This document shows, in pieces, positions 1 through 7,730 of a stretch of 64,000 nt of DNA. Position 1 is the first letter of the stretch, and every line of letters begins with the position of its first letter. This stretch comes from Sporosarcina sp. Marseille-Q4063. Lineage in GTDB: Bacteria > Bacillota > Bacilli > Bacillales_A > Planococcaceae. Under the pieces are notes generated by a model that searched no databases, had not been told where the DNA came from, and worked only from the letters and a program-made list of their open reading frames with translations. The DNA lies in contig NZ_CP070502.1 in NCBI RefSeq assembly GCF_018309085.1, positions 2,046,001 to 2,110,000 of the forward strand, read 5' to 3'. Both the position numbers and the translations under genes were made by a program.

Positions 1-402
1 GTCCCTGGCCTCTTGTTCGTATGGGTTCGTGCTAAAATCAAATCCTTGAAATTTTTCTTCGTTCGTCATCCTTAACTCTCCCTTCTCATGGCGAATCGAT
101 TTCTCAATCGTATCGATCATTTCATCCAGTTGCTGTCGTTTAGCAATGAGCATTTTTCGTTGCATGTCGAAAGCTTCTCGGCGATCAAACGATGGACTTG
201 AAAGCAATTCTTTTATTTTTTTCAAAGAGAAGCCGAGTTCGCGAAAGAACAATATTTGTTGTAATGTTGCCAGATTACCTTCGGAATAAATCCGGTAACC
301 TGCTTCCGTCAAATCATCCGGCACGAGTAAGCCGATGTCATCGTAGTGGTGAAGCGTGCGTACACTGACACCGGTCATCTGCGATACTTCTTTCACTTTC
401 AT
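1..402 (-). CDS. MerR-family regulator with TipAS-like domain, truncated by window edge
   Basis: An open frame starts at the ATG at 402 and runs off the left edge without a stop, giving 134 residues. The N-terminus (MKVKEVSQMTGVSVRTLHHY) is a MerR winged helix-turn-helix. It is followed by the dimerisation coiled coil (about residues 75-110), then the start of an effector domain reading EEKFQGFDFSTNPYEQEARD, which resembles the TipAS drug-binding domain of TipAL and Bacillus Mta. Such proteins activate genes, often drug efflux genes, by untwisting promoters with long spacers when a ligand binds. The ligand and the rest of the effector domain are outside the window. The family call is firm; the TipAS assignment rests on about 25 residues. 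Confidence 0.85.
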   Translation of the reverse strand, partial: MKVKEVSQMTGVSVRTLHHYDDIGLLVPDDLTEAGYRIYSEGNLATLQQILFFRELGFSLKKIKELLSSPSFDRREAFDMQRKMLIAKRQQLDEMIDTIEKSIRHEKGELRMTNEEKFQGFDFSTNPYEQEARD

Positions 403-478
403 CGCGATTCGCCTCCCTTCATCACTAACGATAAACTATGACGTAACGTGAGAGTCAAGGATTAGTTCTATTTTTCTT

Positions 479-892
479 CTACCTCAATAGTTGTAAAAAA
501 ACATCTATAATTGGGTGAATATCTGGTTCTGTATGATAATAGTTGCCGTTTATATGAGTATCTCCAAATTGAAAAGTACGCACGTTACCTTCGAAAAAAG
601 TAATAGAATACCTAAAGCCATCTCTTTTTCCTTGATCATCGTCAGGGATAAATTTAATGTTTTTTATTTCACCAATAAAATCCTGGGTCTTTTCATAGTC
701 AGTCGTAGCTACTCCATAACCTGTATTACCATCCACAATTTCAATTTTAGAAACATCACTCAAATCTTTTTCATAAAACTCCTCTAAAGTTTTAGTTTCC
801 AATCCGCATCCTGACAGCAACAATAAGATTACTAACAATAAGAATAATCGTAAAGTTTCATTACTAACATCCCCATCTACTTCTTCAACCAA
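479..892 (-). CDS. Small putative lipoprotein with a probable frameshift in the signal peptide
   Basis: The open frame of 137 residues has a hydrophobic segment followed by the lipobox LLSGC, then about 105 polar residues; I do not recognise the family. As it stands the frame can only start at TTG 892, giving an acidic leader (MVEEVDGDVSNET) unlike a signal peptide. An ATG at 861 with GGGG nine bases upstream is in the wrong frame and stops after nine codons. One extra A at 852-854 on the plus strand would join that ATG to the frame and give the signal peptide MKLLRLFLLLVILLLLSGC. A one-base deletion, real or a sequencing error, is therefore likely. The gene follows the membrane protein at 877-1686 directly and probably shares its transcript. 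Confidence 0.6.
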   Translation of the reverse strand: MVEEVDGDVSNETLRLFLLLVILLLLSGCGLETKTLEEFYEKDLSDVSKIEIVDGNTGYGVATTDYEKTQDFIGEIKNIKFIPDDDQGKRDGFRYSITFFEGNVRTFQFGDTHINGNYYHTEPDIHPIIDVFLQLLR

Positions 893-1686
893 AAAAAGAA
901 AATCATCGTGTAGGCAAGTTTTTCTTCATTTGAAATATGGCTTCCGAAACGGATATGACTGTGAACAGCCTCTGCTTGAAATGCTGGATGCAAAGCATAA
1001 GGAAAGCGGCCGAAACGATACTTCGCAGTCATTTTTCCGTTATCATCTACGACATCAATATCGCCGGCCATATTATTCGCCGCAAGCTCCCGCCAAACCC
1101 GATCATTTTCATGGAATAAAGTTCCCCTACTTTTAAGCACGGATTTCGTGAGCCATTGCTCGAAATAACCAATCCTTTTTCCATCCCTGCTATGGAGTGT
1201 TAAGAGAAAACGGTTTCCATTATTCCACAAGGTAAAAGAGGCTAAAAGTTCATCTTTCATATCAAGAATGTCATACGTTGCAGGTAGAATAAATCCTTCA
1301 GACATAAAGTTAATAGCGGTTAATTTGCGCGCAAAAGGTCGGCGTTTTGAAGGAATGATTTGAAATATAGAAACGCCGTCAGCATTGACGTTATGCATTG
1401 ACGGATAGATTGATGGCATCCATTGTACGATTAATTCATTAATATTTTCAAACTGAACTTCACTCTCGAGTTCAGCCATGGTTTCATCCCGAAGGTTCTG
1501 CTGCGCGTTGTTGAAAAAAAGTCCCGAAATCAGTAAAGAAATTGCGGTTATTGCTGAAACGACCAGCGTTTCTCCGTTCACTAAAAAGCTTTCGAACCAA
1601 ACAAAATAATAAACAATCGCGTAAATCGCCGTGATGCCGCCTCCGACAAATGAAAAAATCGACGTCTTTCGGTAAATTTTCTTCAT
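877..1686 (-). CDS. Hypothetical membrane protein with two N-terminal helices
   Basis: The 269-residue product has a short basic N-terminus, two predicted membrane helices (about residues 10-30 and 40-58) and then a soluble domain of about 200 residues. That domain is rich in aromatic residues and ends FGRFPYALHPAFQAEAVHSH... with a final hydrophobic, Lys-ending tail. I do not recognise the family and see no catalytic motif. The domain is probably cytoplasmic, because the loop after the second helix is acidic and Gln-rich. The start at 1686 is preceded by AAGG only a few bases away, so it is plausible but not decisive. It sits upstream of the small lipoprotein gene, suggesting a two-gene unit of unknown function. 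Confidence 0.6.
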   Translation of the reverse strand: MKKIYRKTSIFSFVGGGITAIYAIVYYFVWFESFLVNGETLVVSAITAISLLISGLFFNNAQQNLRDETMAELESEVQFENINELIVQWMPSIYPSMHNVNADGVSIFQIIPSKRRPFARKLTAINFMSEGFILPATYDILDMKDELLASFTLWNNGNRFLLTLHSRDGKRIGYFEQWLTKSVLKSRGTLFHENDRVWRELAANNMAGDIDVVDDNGKMTAKYRFGRFPYALHPAFQAEAVHSHIRFGSHISNEEKLAYTMIFFFWLKK

Positions 1687-1728
1687 ATCCTTCGCTCACC
1701 TTACCTTTTCACCCCACGGTGGGATTCA

Positions 1729-2607
1729 TCACTCGATTTTACTTTTTCTGAACATCAAAAAACTAAATCTTGTTTCTGATAAAATGATTGCACTCAGAAT
1801 TAGCACCGCTCCGATGCCCATTCTAAGCGTCAATACTTCGCTTAAAATTGCGACTGAAAATGCCATTCCCCAAAATGCTTCGGTAGATAGAATGATGGCC
1901 GCTTTCGTTTCTGAAATGTATTTTTGAGCGATTGTTTGAAGTAAAAATGCAACCGTCGTTGAAAATATTCCGAGATATACCAATGGATATAAACCTGCCG
2001 GCTCGAACGAAAATGCAGTCTCGCCTTTTGAGAATACGACGATAAAAGCTATGATTGCAGCAACTGCCATTTGAACAAGTGTCAGTACAACCGGATCTTC
2101 GTCTTCAACAAATTTAGACGTATAAAAAATATGAAATGCAAATGCAAACGCGCAACAAACCGTTAGGAAATCTCCGAGATTAATTTCAAAAGATAATTGA
2201 AGCGATAATATCGCGACCCCGAGAATCGCTAGAACCGCTCCGCCCAATTCAAATACATTAATTTTTCTTTTGTAAATTAAAAAACCGATAAATGGTACAA
2301 TAACAACATTAATCGCGGTCAGAAAAGCATTTTTTGAAGGCGTCGTGAATTGTAAGCCGACTGTTTGAAGCGCGAATGCCGTATATAAGATGCACCCCAA
2401 TATTGCGCCTTTAATAAGCGTCTTTCTCTTGATTCCTTTTAATTTATTATTAAATATCAGGCATAAAATGAGTGCGCCTATTAAAAATCTTCCCGCCATC
2501 AATTGATACGGCGTATAATATTCCAATGCTACTGAACTGGCTACAAAGCCACTGCCCCATATGATTGCGGTGATTGTCAGCCCAATTTCACCAATATACT
2601 TTCTCAT
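1729..2607 (-). CDS. EamA/DMT-family transporter
   Basis: The 292-residue integral membrane protein has about ten hydrophobic helices in two repeats of five, the EamA (DUF6) layout of drug/metabolite transporters. The first half carries ITAIIWGSGFVASSVAL and the second half the matching FAFHIFYTSKFVE and GMAFSVAILSEVLTL segments. Members export metabolites such as amino acids or purines; the substrate here cannot be told from sequence. I chose the ATG at 2607 because GAGGG lies five bases upstream. The TTG 24 bases further up adds only a short RRLVRDK leader. The gene is in the same direction as the nitronate monooxygenase-like gene, with 36 bases between them. Confidence 0.85.
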   Translation of the reverse strand: MRKYIGEIGLTITAIIWGSGFVASSVALEYYTPYQLMAGRFLIGALILCLIFNNKLKGIKRKTLIKGAILGCILYTAFALQTVGLQFTTPSKNAFLTAINVVIVPFIGFLIYKRKINVFELGGAVLAILGVAILSLQLSFEINLGDFLTVCCAFAFAFHIFYTSKFVEDEDPVVLTLVQMAVAAIIAFIVVFSKGETAFSFEPAGLYPLVYLGIFSTTVAFLLQTIAQKYISETKAAIILSTEAFWGMAFSVAILSEVLTLRMGIGAVLILSAIILSETRFSFLMFRKSKIE

Positions 2608-2643
2608 TTTATCCCTCACTAGCCTTCTCAATTAAGCATCTAT

Positions 2644-3642
2644 TTATATGAATTTCTCAATGATTTCTTCTACTGTTCCTGCAGTGGTTAAATGAACATT
2701 TTCACCCGCCCACAGTGACATGAAATCACTCTTTCCTTGCTTTCCCGCTTCTTTCCGAATTTCTTTCGTCAAGTCGTTTTGATAAGGATAAGCTGCGATT
2801 CCAACGTTTTTCATATCTGAAATGAATCGATTTTCAATGCCGCGCGCAGTTTTACCCGAGAACGCAGTTGTTAAAGTGGTACATCCCTTGTTTGAATGAA
2901 GTATTGCCTGTTTATGTATTGGATGCGCTCCGCTTTCATTCGCCGCCATTAATGCAGTTCCGATTTGGACAGCTTGTGCTCCGGTGGATAATGCTGTTTC
3001 TAGCATTTCTTTATTGGCAATGCCGCCAGCTGCAATGATTGGAATTTTGACTGCGTTTAGACAATTTGTTAGTAATTCATTCAGCGGCTGGAAGGTTAAT
3101 TCGCCATGAAAAGATCCCCGATGGCCTCCCGCTTCACTGCCTTGAACGACTACGGCATCCATTTTAGCTTGTTCCGCTAGCTTTGCTTCTTGTACGGTTG
3201 TTGCCGTTCCGATTAAATATACACCGTTCTCTTTCAATACATGAACGGTTTCTTCATCAGGCAATCCGAATGTAAAGGAGCATATTTTAATATTCTCTTC
3301 GAGCAACACTTGGACTTGATCATCGAATTCGGAAATTGAATACTTCGGTTTTTTCGAAGAGATGCCGAGTTCAGTTCGAATGGGTTCAAGTGCGTTATAG
3401 GCATCTTCCAATTGTTTTTCATTGGCTACCGTCGATTCCGGAATAAATAAATTCACCGAAAATGGTTTTTCCGTCAGCGCTTTTACTTCTCGAATTATTT
3501 TACGCGTATCCGCTGCCGACAAATAGCCTGCCCCAATCGAACCCAATACACCGGCTTCTGAACAAGCTGCGACAAATTCCGGTGTCGTGACGCCTGCCAT
3601 AGGTGCTTGAATAATTGGGTGTTTCATTTGTAAGAAATTCAC
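2644..3642 (-). CDS. NAD(P)H-dependent flavin oxidoreductase / nitronate monooxygenase family
   Basis: The 332-residue TIM-barrel flavoprotein belongs to the 2-nitropropane dioxygenase family and is close to Bacillus YrpB. Landmarks are the N-terminal HPIIQAPMAG, the glycine-rich VVVQGSEAGGHRG with the conserved histidine (about residue 174), IIAAGGIANKEML and GAQAVQIGTAL for FMN phosphate binding. Family members oxidise alkyl nitronates or propionate-3-nitronate using FMN, although the physiological substrate is often unknown. The best start is GTG at 3642, with AAAGGA eight bases upstream. A longer frame to 3684 would overlap the previous gene. It lies four bases after the stop of the DUF5412 gene, so the two are probably co-transcribed. 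Confidence 0.85.
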   Translation of the reverse strand: MNFLQMKHPIIQAPMAGVTTPEFVAACSEAGVLGSIGAGYLSAADTRKIIREVKALTEKPFSVNLFIPESTVANEKQLEDAYNALEPIRTELGISSKKPKYSISEFDDQVQVLLEENIKICSFTFGLPDEETVHVLKENGVYLIGTATTVQEAKLAEQAKMDAVVVQGSEAGGHRGSFHGELTFQPLNELLTNCLNAVKIPIIAAGGIANKEMLETALSTGAQAVQIGTALMAANESGAHPIHKQAILHSNKGCTTLTTAFSGKTARGIENRFISDMKNVGIAAYPYQNDLTKEIRKEAGKQGKSDFMSLWAGENVHLTTAGTVEEIIEKFI

Positions 3643-3646
3643 TGAA

Positions 3647-4015
3647 TCATTCCTTTCGAAAATCATATACGTCTTTTCTAACATCTAACTCCACGCCGTT
3701 GATGGAAACTATATGGTCATCAATCCAATTTATTTCCGCAGTTGATTGACGATAGCCCCAGTAAATATTTTTCTTTTTGTTGTTATTTTGAAATACAACT
3801 TCCGCTCTGACCGCATCCGCCACTGTCGCGCCGCTCATAGATACATAGGCTTTCACTGTATACTCGCCGTTTGGAGATTGGGATTCTGTTAGAAATTCGC
3901 CTGCAGGAAGTTTGGACATGCTGAAGAAAAAGTGATTGATGACCAAAAACAAAATAATAATGATACCTGCCAGTCCCGCTAATAAAATTCCTAATACTTT
4001 CATGAAATATTTCAT
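3647..4015 (-). CDS. DUF5412-like small membrane-anchored protein
   Basis: The 122-residue protein has a single N-terminal membrane helix (about residues 5-30) and a small extracytoplasmic domain. That domain contains SPNGEYTVKAYVSMSGATV and a GYRQSTAEINWIDDHIVSING stretch, the pattern I associate with DUF5412 proteins of Bacillales. No enzyme motif is visible and the function is unknown. The ATG at 4015 is preferred because AGGGGG lies 11 bases upstream. An in-frame ATG at 4069 would add 18 residues with no clear ribosome site. Its stop is four bases before the flavin oxidoreductase start. Confidence 0.65.
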   Translation of the reverse strand: MKYFMKVLGILLAGLAGIIIILFLVINHFFFSMSKLPAGEFLTESQSPNGEYTVKAYVSMSGATVADAVRAEVVFQNNNKKKNIYWGYRQSTAEINWIDDHIVSINGVELDVRKDVYDFRKE

Positions 4016-4142
4016 GGCATTGGATGCCCCCTTTTCCAAATAGGACGTTCGGGGAAAGGATAATGTCACTTCATCGAATCATTGTTTATAACCTTATTGT
4101 ACACGAAATGGATAAGGAATTTTCTATTAATTTTCGCGAAAT

Positions 4143-4166
4143 AAAAAAGATCCACGAAGGATCTTT
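4143..4166 (-). terminator. Rho-independent terminator after ywbE
   Basis: An 8-bp stem AAAGATCC/GGATCTTT (4146-4153 with 4159-4166) has a five-base loop. On the minus strand it runs into TTTTTTATTT. It lies directly after the ywbE stop. Confidence 0.85.
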
Positions 4167-4169
4167 ACT

Positions 4170-4364
4170 TTATTCCAATATCTCCGCCACGCGGCCGACT
4201 TGACCATCTTCTAGCCTGACTTTAATGCCGTGCGGATGAAATTTCGATTTCGTCAACAAGTCTTTTACGACGCCTTCAGTTTTTGCGCCAGTACGTTGGT
4301 CTTTCTTCAATACGATTGCGACTTTTAAACCTGGTGTGATATCGTCACGATTTTTTCCGTCCAT
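4170..4364 (-). CDS. ywbE: YwbE family protein
   Basis: The 64-residue protein matches the YwbE (DUF2196) family over its whole length. Landmarks are the opening GKNRDDITPGLKVAIVLKKDQRTG, the central TEGVVKDLLTKSKFHPHGIKV, and the end VGRVAEILE. The family is widespread in Firmicutes; its small beta-rich fold suggests a nucleic-acid or protein contact module, but its role is not known. AGAGGA seven bases before the ATG supports the start, and this ribosome site overlaps the end of the upstream methyltransferase gene. The pair is therefore probably translated from one transcript ending at the terminator at 4143-4166. Confidence 0.88.
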   Translation of the reverse strand: MDGKNRDDITPGLKVAIVLKKDQRTGAKTEGVVKDLLTKSKFHPHGIKVRLEDGQVGRVAEILE

Positions 4365-4367
4365 TGT

Positions 4368-4973
4368 TCAATCCTCTTTTCTTTTTTGAAACATGCTTTG
4401 TACGACATGGGCAGTTCCTGTATGAAGTTGGCCTTCTTCACGGTTCACTTCGCCTACATGGAAATGTTTGATGAAATAACCGTTAAATTGTTCGAGCATT
4501 TCTTTCGGATTTATTAGCATGGCTTCATTTCGTGGTCCGCCTGTCCCGTAGGCAAGTTGTTCTTTCGAATACAATTCACTTATATAATATCCGCCTGGTT
4601 TTAATGCTTTTTTAATTCCAGAAAAGGTGCGCGCCATAACGTCTTCAGGAAAATGGCCGAAAATTTGAATGATAGCATCCCATTGTTCGGTTTCCCATTT
4701 TACGTCTGCAAGATCACGATACGCTGTAGTTACTGTAACACCTTTTTCATCTGCAAGTTGTTTTGTTTTATCGAGACCCGCTTGTGCAAAATCCCAAGCG
4801 GTAACGTCGAATCCAAGCGAAGCCAGGTACACTGAATTCCGTCCTTCGCCTTCCGCAATGCAGAGTACTTTCCCTTTCGGCATTAGCTTTGAGGCTTCGA
4901 CCACAAATTCGTTCGGCTCTTTCCCGTATACATATTCATCTGTCGAGAAACGTTCGTGCCACATATTCGACAT
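4368..4973 (-). CDS. Class I SAM-dependent methyltransferase
   Basis: The 201-residue protein has a Rossmann-like methyltransferase fold. Motif I is VLCIAEGEGRNSVYLASLGF (about residues 36-55), followed by the acidic loop DVTAWDFAQAGLDKTKQLA, the motif DAIIQIFGHFP and the post-motif ALKPGGYYISELY. It resembles the TehB/YwbE-linked subgroup often annotated as tellurite-resistance or thiopurine-type methyltransferases. The methyl acceptor cannot be told from sequence. AAGGGA 11 bases before the ATG at 4973 fits the start. The gene is followed by ywbE with only three bases between, and a 21-bp periodic array lies upstream. Confidence 0.85.
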   Translation of the reverse strand: MSNMWHERFSTDEYVYGKEPNEFVVEASKLMPKGKVLCIAEGEGRNSVYLASLGFDVTAWDFAQAGLDKTKQLADEKGVTVTTAYRDLADVKWETEQWDAIIQIFGHFPEDVMARTFSGIKKALKPGGYYISELYSKEQLAYGTGGPRNEAMLINPKEMLEQFNGYFIKHFHVGEVNREEGQLHTGTAHVVQSMFQKRKED

Positions 4974-5037
4974 TCTGCATCAGTTCCCTTCGGATATGGT
5001 GGTTCTAGTTTAGCATACTGGGCGACCCGAGGGGGTT

Positions 5038-5130
5038 GCGATTGCTTTTTTTGGGGGTATGGTCGCTTCGATACTTGCTTTGGTCGTTTCAGCCGCCACT
5101 ATAGTCGCTTTTTCTCGTTTATAGTCGCTT
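5038..5130. repeat. 21-bp periodic array of GTCGCTT motifs
   Basis: GTCGCTT or GTCGTTT boxes begin at 5062, 5083, 5104 and 5124, spaced 21, 21 and 20 bases, with a weaker unit near 5038. Read on the other strand the unit is AAGCGAC, the same motif as in the arrays at 22856 and 56452. The sequence between boxes is not conserved. No gene is visible here. Confidence 0.75.
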
Positions 5131-5161
5131 CATCAAGTTAGCCCCATTAAAATCATTTGTT

Positions 5162-6055
5162 TCAAACAACACTTTCCATAAAATCGTCAAGTCGCGTCTC
5201 CATCATCCAATCCGTGAGCCCTACAACTCCTAAATCTGTCCACCCTTTATAAACAGTTATTGGTCCATCAATGGCATCGAAAATAGATGCGATATCAAAA
5301 TAAGAATCATAGATGAATTCGGTTGCATGACGACAGTAAGCTTCCAAAAATAAATCCGCGATTTCGACTCCGTGAAGCAATGCTAAATTCACCCGACAAT
5401 GGCCTACGTCAATTCCCGCGGGTCCCAGGCAAGCGTTTGGCCAATCCACAATTCCGCTAACTTTTTCGCCATTCCATAACACATTGGCTGGATGGAAATC
5501 GCGGTGGATGAATGTTTCATGGTATTTTGGTTTTGCACCGTGTAATCGTTCTAAGGCTGACTTCCACACATCAGGCTTTCGTGTCCATTCGGGAATCTCT
5601 AAGTTCTCAACGTTCATATACGGCGCATATTTCCATGAAAAATCCTTCGCTCCAATGGCTCCAATCCGATGAATTTCACTAAGCGTTTTAGCCAATCCAT
5701 CTGTCCATACATGGAAATCATCTGGCTCGAGCACGACTTTACCTTCTACTTTCGTCATCAGCACAGATGGCATTCCACTTCCTTCGCCGGTTTCATCGGC
5801 AGCAAGAAGTAATGGTGTAGGTAAATCACTTCGTGATGAAATTTGCAAACTTGCTGATTCATGCGACACAAGATCCGGTTCTTCTTGGAGCCATTCCTCA
5901 TTGTCAAATTGACGCAAGATTACGTGACCCTTTTCAGTTTCCACCTCAAAAATCAGCGATGAGGCTCCCCCATAAAGTTTTCTCATCGACTTTACCGCAA
6001 CACCTAATTTAAGTTCTATCCAAAGTTTCTGTTTTTCATTTAAATCCAAATCCAT
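5162..6055 (-). CDS. Aminoglycoside phosphotransferase (APH/choline kinase fold) family protein
   Basis: The roughly 297-residue protein has a kinase-like APH fold. The N-lobe is LYGGASSLIFEVETEKGHVILRQ, with the nucleotide-binding lysine replaced by Arg in LRQF. The Brenner motif is FIHRDFHPANVLW (HxDxxxxN), and the metal-binding segment is GIVDWPNACLGPAGIDVGH. These features indicate ATP-dependent phosphorylation of a small hydroxylated substrate; the substrate is unknown and resistance should not be assumed. I start it at ATG 6055, after the upstream terminator at 6071-6104. GGGGG lies almost against this ATG, so TTG two codons later is also possible. A frame back to 6148 would overlap the lipoprotein gene. 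Confidence 0.8.
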   Translation of the reverse strand: MDLDLNEKQKLWIELKLGVAVKSMRKLYGGASSLIFEVETEKGHVILRQFDNEEWLQEEPDLVSHESASLQISSRSDLPTPLLLAADETGEGSGMPSVLMTKVEGKVVLEPDDFHVWTDGLAKTLSEIHRIGAIGAKDFSWKYAPYMNVENLEIPEWTRKPDVWKSALERLHGAKPKYHETFIHRDFHPANVLWNGEKVSGIVDWPNACLGPAGIDVGHCRVNLALLHGVEIADLFLEAYCRHATEFIYDSYFDIASIFDAIDGPITVYKGWTDLGVVGLTDWMMETRLDDFMESVV

Positions 6056-6070
6056 ACCCCCATAAGCAGT

Positions 6071-6104
6071 AAAAAAATCAACCCATTTCCAGGATTGATT
6101 TTTC
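6071..6104 (-). terminator. Terminator after the lipoprotein gene
   Basis: AAAAATCAA (6073-6081) pairs with TTGATTTTT (6095-6103), and the minus-strand 3' side is a run of T. It lies just past the stop at 6111 and separates the ABC/lipoprotein unit from the kinase-like gene. Confidence 0.65.
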
Positions 6105-6110
6105 CGCAAT

Positions 6111-6842
6111 TTATTTTTTAACCGGTTCAAAATGAACTTGTTTAGCACCCGTTATTTTCAGTTTTTGCCCCTCGACTAATTGAACATCACTTTCCGTTTG
6201 CAGTGATTCTCCGCCGACTAGCTCGTAAACTCGGACCTCTTTTTCCGGATCAAAAACTTGTAAGTATCCCACCAACCGGTCATCGGTTGTAACTACATAA
6301 TCACCAGCGTCAATATCCAATCCGACTTCCCATATTCCCGGAGATAAGCTATTTGAAAGTTTCGTTTCGGCATGACGCACCGTTGCGCCATCCAATCCAC
6401 CATCGAAGAAAATTGTATGGTTTTCACTCAAATCGACGGTCAATGCGGACTCTACGCCATAAAACTGATCAAACATTTCTCGAATCAATAAATCGCCCTG
6501 TTCATCATAAATAAATACATTTCCCGAATGCCCGGCAAAAATCTCATATCTGCCTTCAGGAACGTTCACTTCCATTCCCGACTTTTCGATTTCACCCGTT
6601 TCTACGTTCTGCCCTTTCGAATTGTCCCGGTCGACTGTGCCGAAAATCGTTTGACTCACATTCCCGACAATCTCATCTTTTTCTTCTCCGACAATTTCAC
6701 TGTTTTTTTCGGCATCAGTCATATTGTTGTATGTCGGGGCATTGAGTATACTTCCGCAACCGGCAAGAACTAGTAACAAGGCAAAAAGCAAAGCGATCTT
6801 ACTAACTACCTCTTTAATCGGTGCTGTGATAGTGTTTTTCAT
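6111..6842 (-). CDS. Putative lipoprotein with repeated G-x-Y/W-E-I/V modules
   Basis: The 243-residue protein starts with a lipoprotein signal peptide (basic start, hydrophobic ALLFALLLVLAGC lipobox at about residue 29). An acidic linker follows, then two similar beta-rich modules: VPEGRYEIFAGHSGNVFIYDEQGDL (from about residue 94) and SPGIWEVGLDIDAGDYVVTTDDRLVGYLQVFDPE (from about 168). Such GxYxVGxDIxAGxY modules are common in Firmicute surface proteins but have no defined activity. The ATG at 6842 has GGTGGA six bases upstream and overlaps the end of the ABC ATPase gene by 29 bases, so translational coupling is likely. It is probably a surface partner of the exporter encoded just upstream. 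Confidence 0.7.
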   Translation of the reverse strand: MKNTITAPIKEVVSKIALLFALLLVLAGCGSILNAPTYNNMTDAEKNSEIVGEEKDEIVGNVSQTIFGTVDRDNSKGQNVETGEIEKSGMEVNVPEGRYEIFAGHSGNVFIYDEQGDLLIREMFDQFYGVESALTVDLSENHTIFFDGGLDGATVRHAETKLSNSLSPGIWEVGLDIDAGDYVVTTDDRLVGYLQVFDPEKEVRVYELVGGESLQTESDVQLVEGQKLKITGAKQVHFEPVKK

Positions 6843-7707
6843 AATATTCCACCGTCCCTAGCGCGCCTATTGTCAGTTCCTCGTCATTCAATACGAGTAA
6901 CCGTTCTATCCATTTGATCTGTTCAGGAATCTGCATATCCGCCAATGGTATGCAAAGCAATCGGTTCGCAATGTAGAGATGATCATCTGGCAACGCGTAT
7001 CTTAACTGTTCATACTCAGCTGGACGAATGACAATCTTTATATAGGATTCATTTTTCTCATTCAACATTTGCTGCTGAACAATTTTCCCTTCTTTCAAGA
7101 AAAGCACGCGGTCCGCATACAAATCCAGGTTCTCGAGCAAGTGCGAGGAAACGAAAATCAGCTTATCTTCTTTCTTCATATCGAGTAAATACTCGGAAAT
7201 GAGCGCTACGTTCGAAAAGTCCAATCCATTCATTACTTCATCCATCAACATGACAGGCGTATCCGCCGCCGCCATCATCGCAAAACAAAGCCTTTGCCTC
7301 ATGCCAAGCGAATAGGTGCCTACTTTTCGTTTAACATAATCGCCCATCTTCAACCTTTCAATAATCCCTGGAAGATGTTTTGTAGAGCCTTTCCACATGT
7401 TGCCGTATAATTTCAAGTGATCAACGCCCGATAATTCATCAAATAAATCATCTTGATCTGGAAAAGTCGACATATGCTTATGGATATAGAGCTTATCTTT
7501 TTCAGTATTGAAACCATATTTATCATTGAATGTCACTTCGCCATTTGTCGGTTTCAGGAAGTTTGCCATGACGTTGAACAACGTCGTTTTACCTGTTCCA
7601 TTTGGCGCAGCTAGCCCGATTATTTCACCCTTACTCGCCGTTAACGATAAGTTATCCAAGACGACTTTATCTTTGAATGCCACTGAGATATTCTTTAATT
7701 TTATCAT
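6814..7707 (-). CDS. ABC transporter ATP-binding protein
   Basis: The 297-residue protein carries the full ABC set. The Walker A is APNGTGKTT (about residue 35, with Ala in place of the usual first Gly), the Q-loop is FPDQDD, the signature is YSLGMRQRL, the Walker B is VMLMDEVMNGLD, and the switch histidine is in VSSHLLEN. The C-terminal 80 residues form an extra domain typical of ABC-2 exporters (CcmA/BcrA-like). It should energise the two membrane proteins encoded immediately upstream at 7731-8888 and 8915-10120. GGGGAGG lies upstream of the ATG at 7707. The exported substrate is unknown; peptide or antibiotic immunity systems have this arrangement, but nothing here proves it. Confidence 0.88.
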   Translation of the reverse strand: MIKLKNISVAFKDKVVLDNLSLTASKGEIIGLAAPNGTGKTTLFNVMANFLKPTNGEVTFNDKYGFNTEKDKLYIHKHMSTFPDQDDLFDELSGVDHLKLYGNMWKGSTKHLPGIIERLKMGDYVKRKVGTYSLGMRQRLCFAMMAAADTPVMLMDEVMNGLDFSNVALISEYLLDMKKEDKLIFVSSHLLENLDLYADRVLFLKEGKIVQQQMLNEKNESYIKIVIRPAEYEQLRYALPDDHLYIANRLLCIPLADMQIPEQIKWIERLLVLNDEELTIGALGTVEYYEKHYHSTD

Positions 7708-7730
7708 CGACTGCCCCGTCCTCCCCCATT

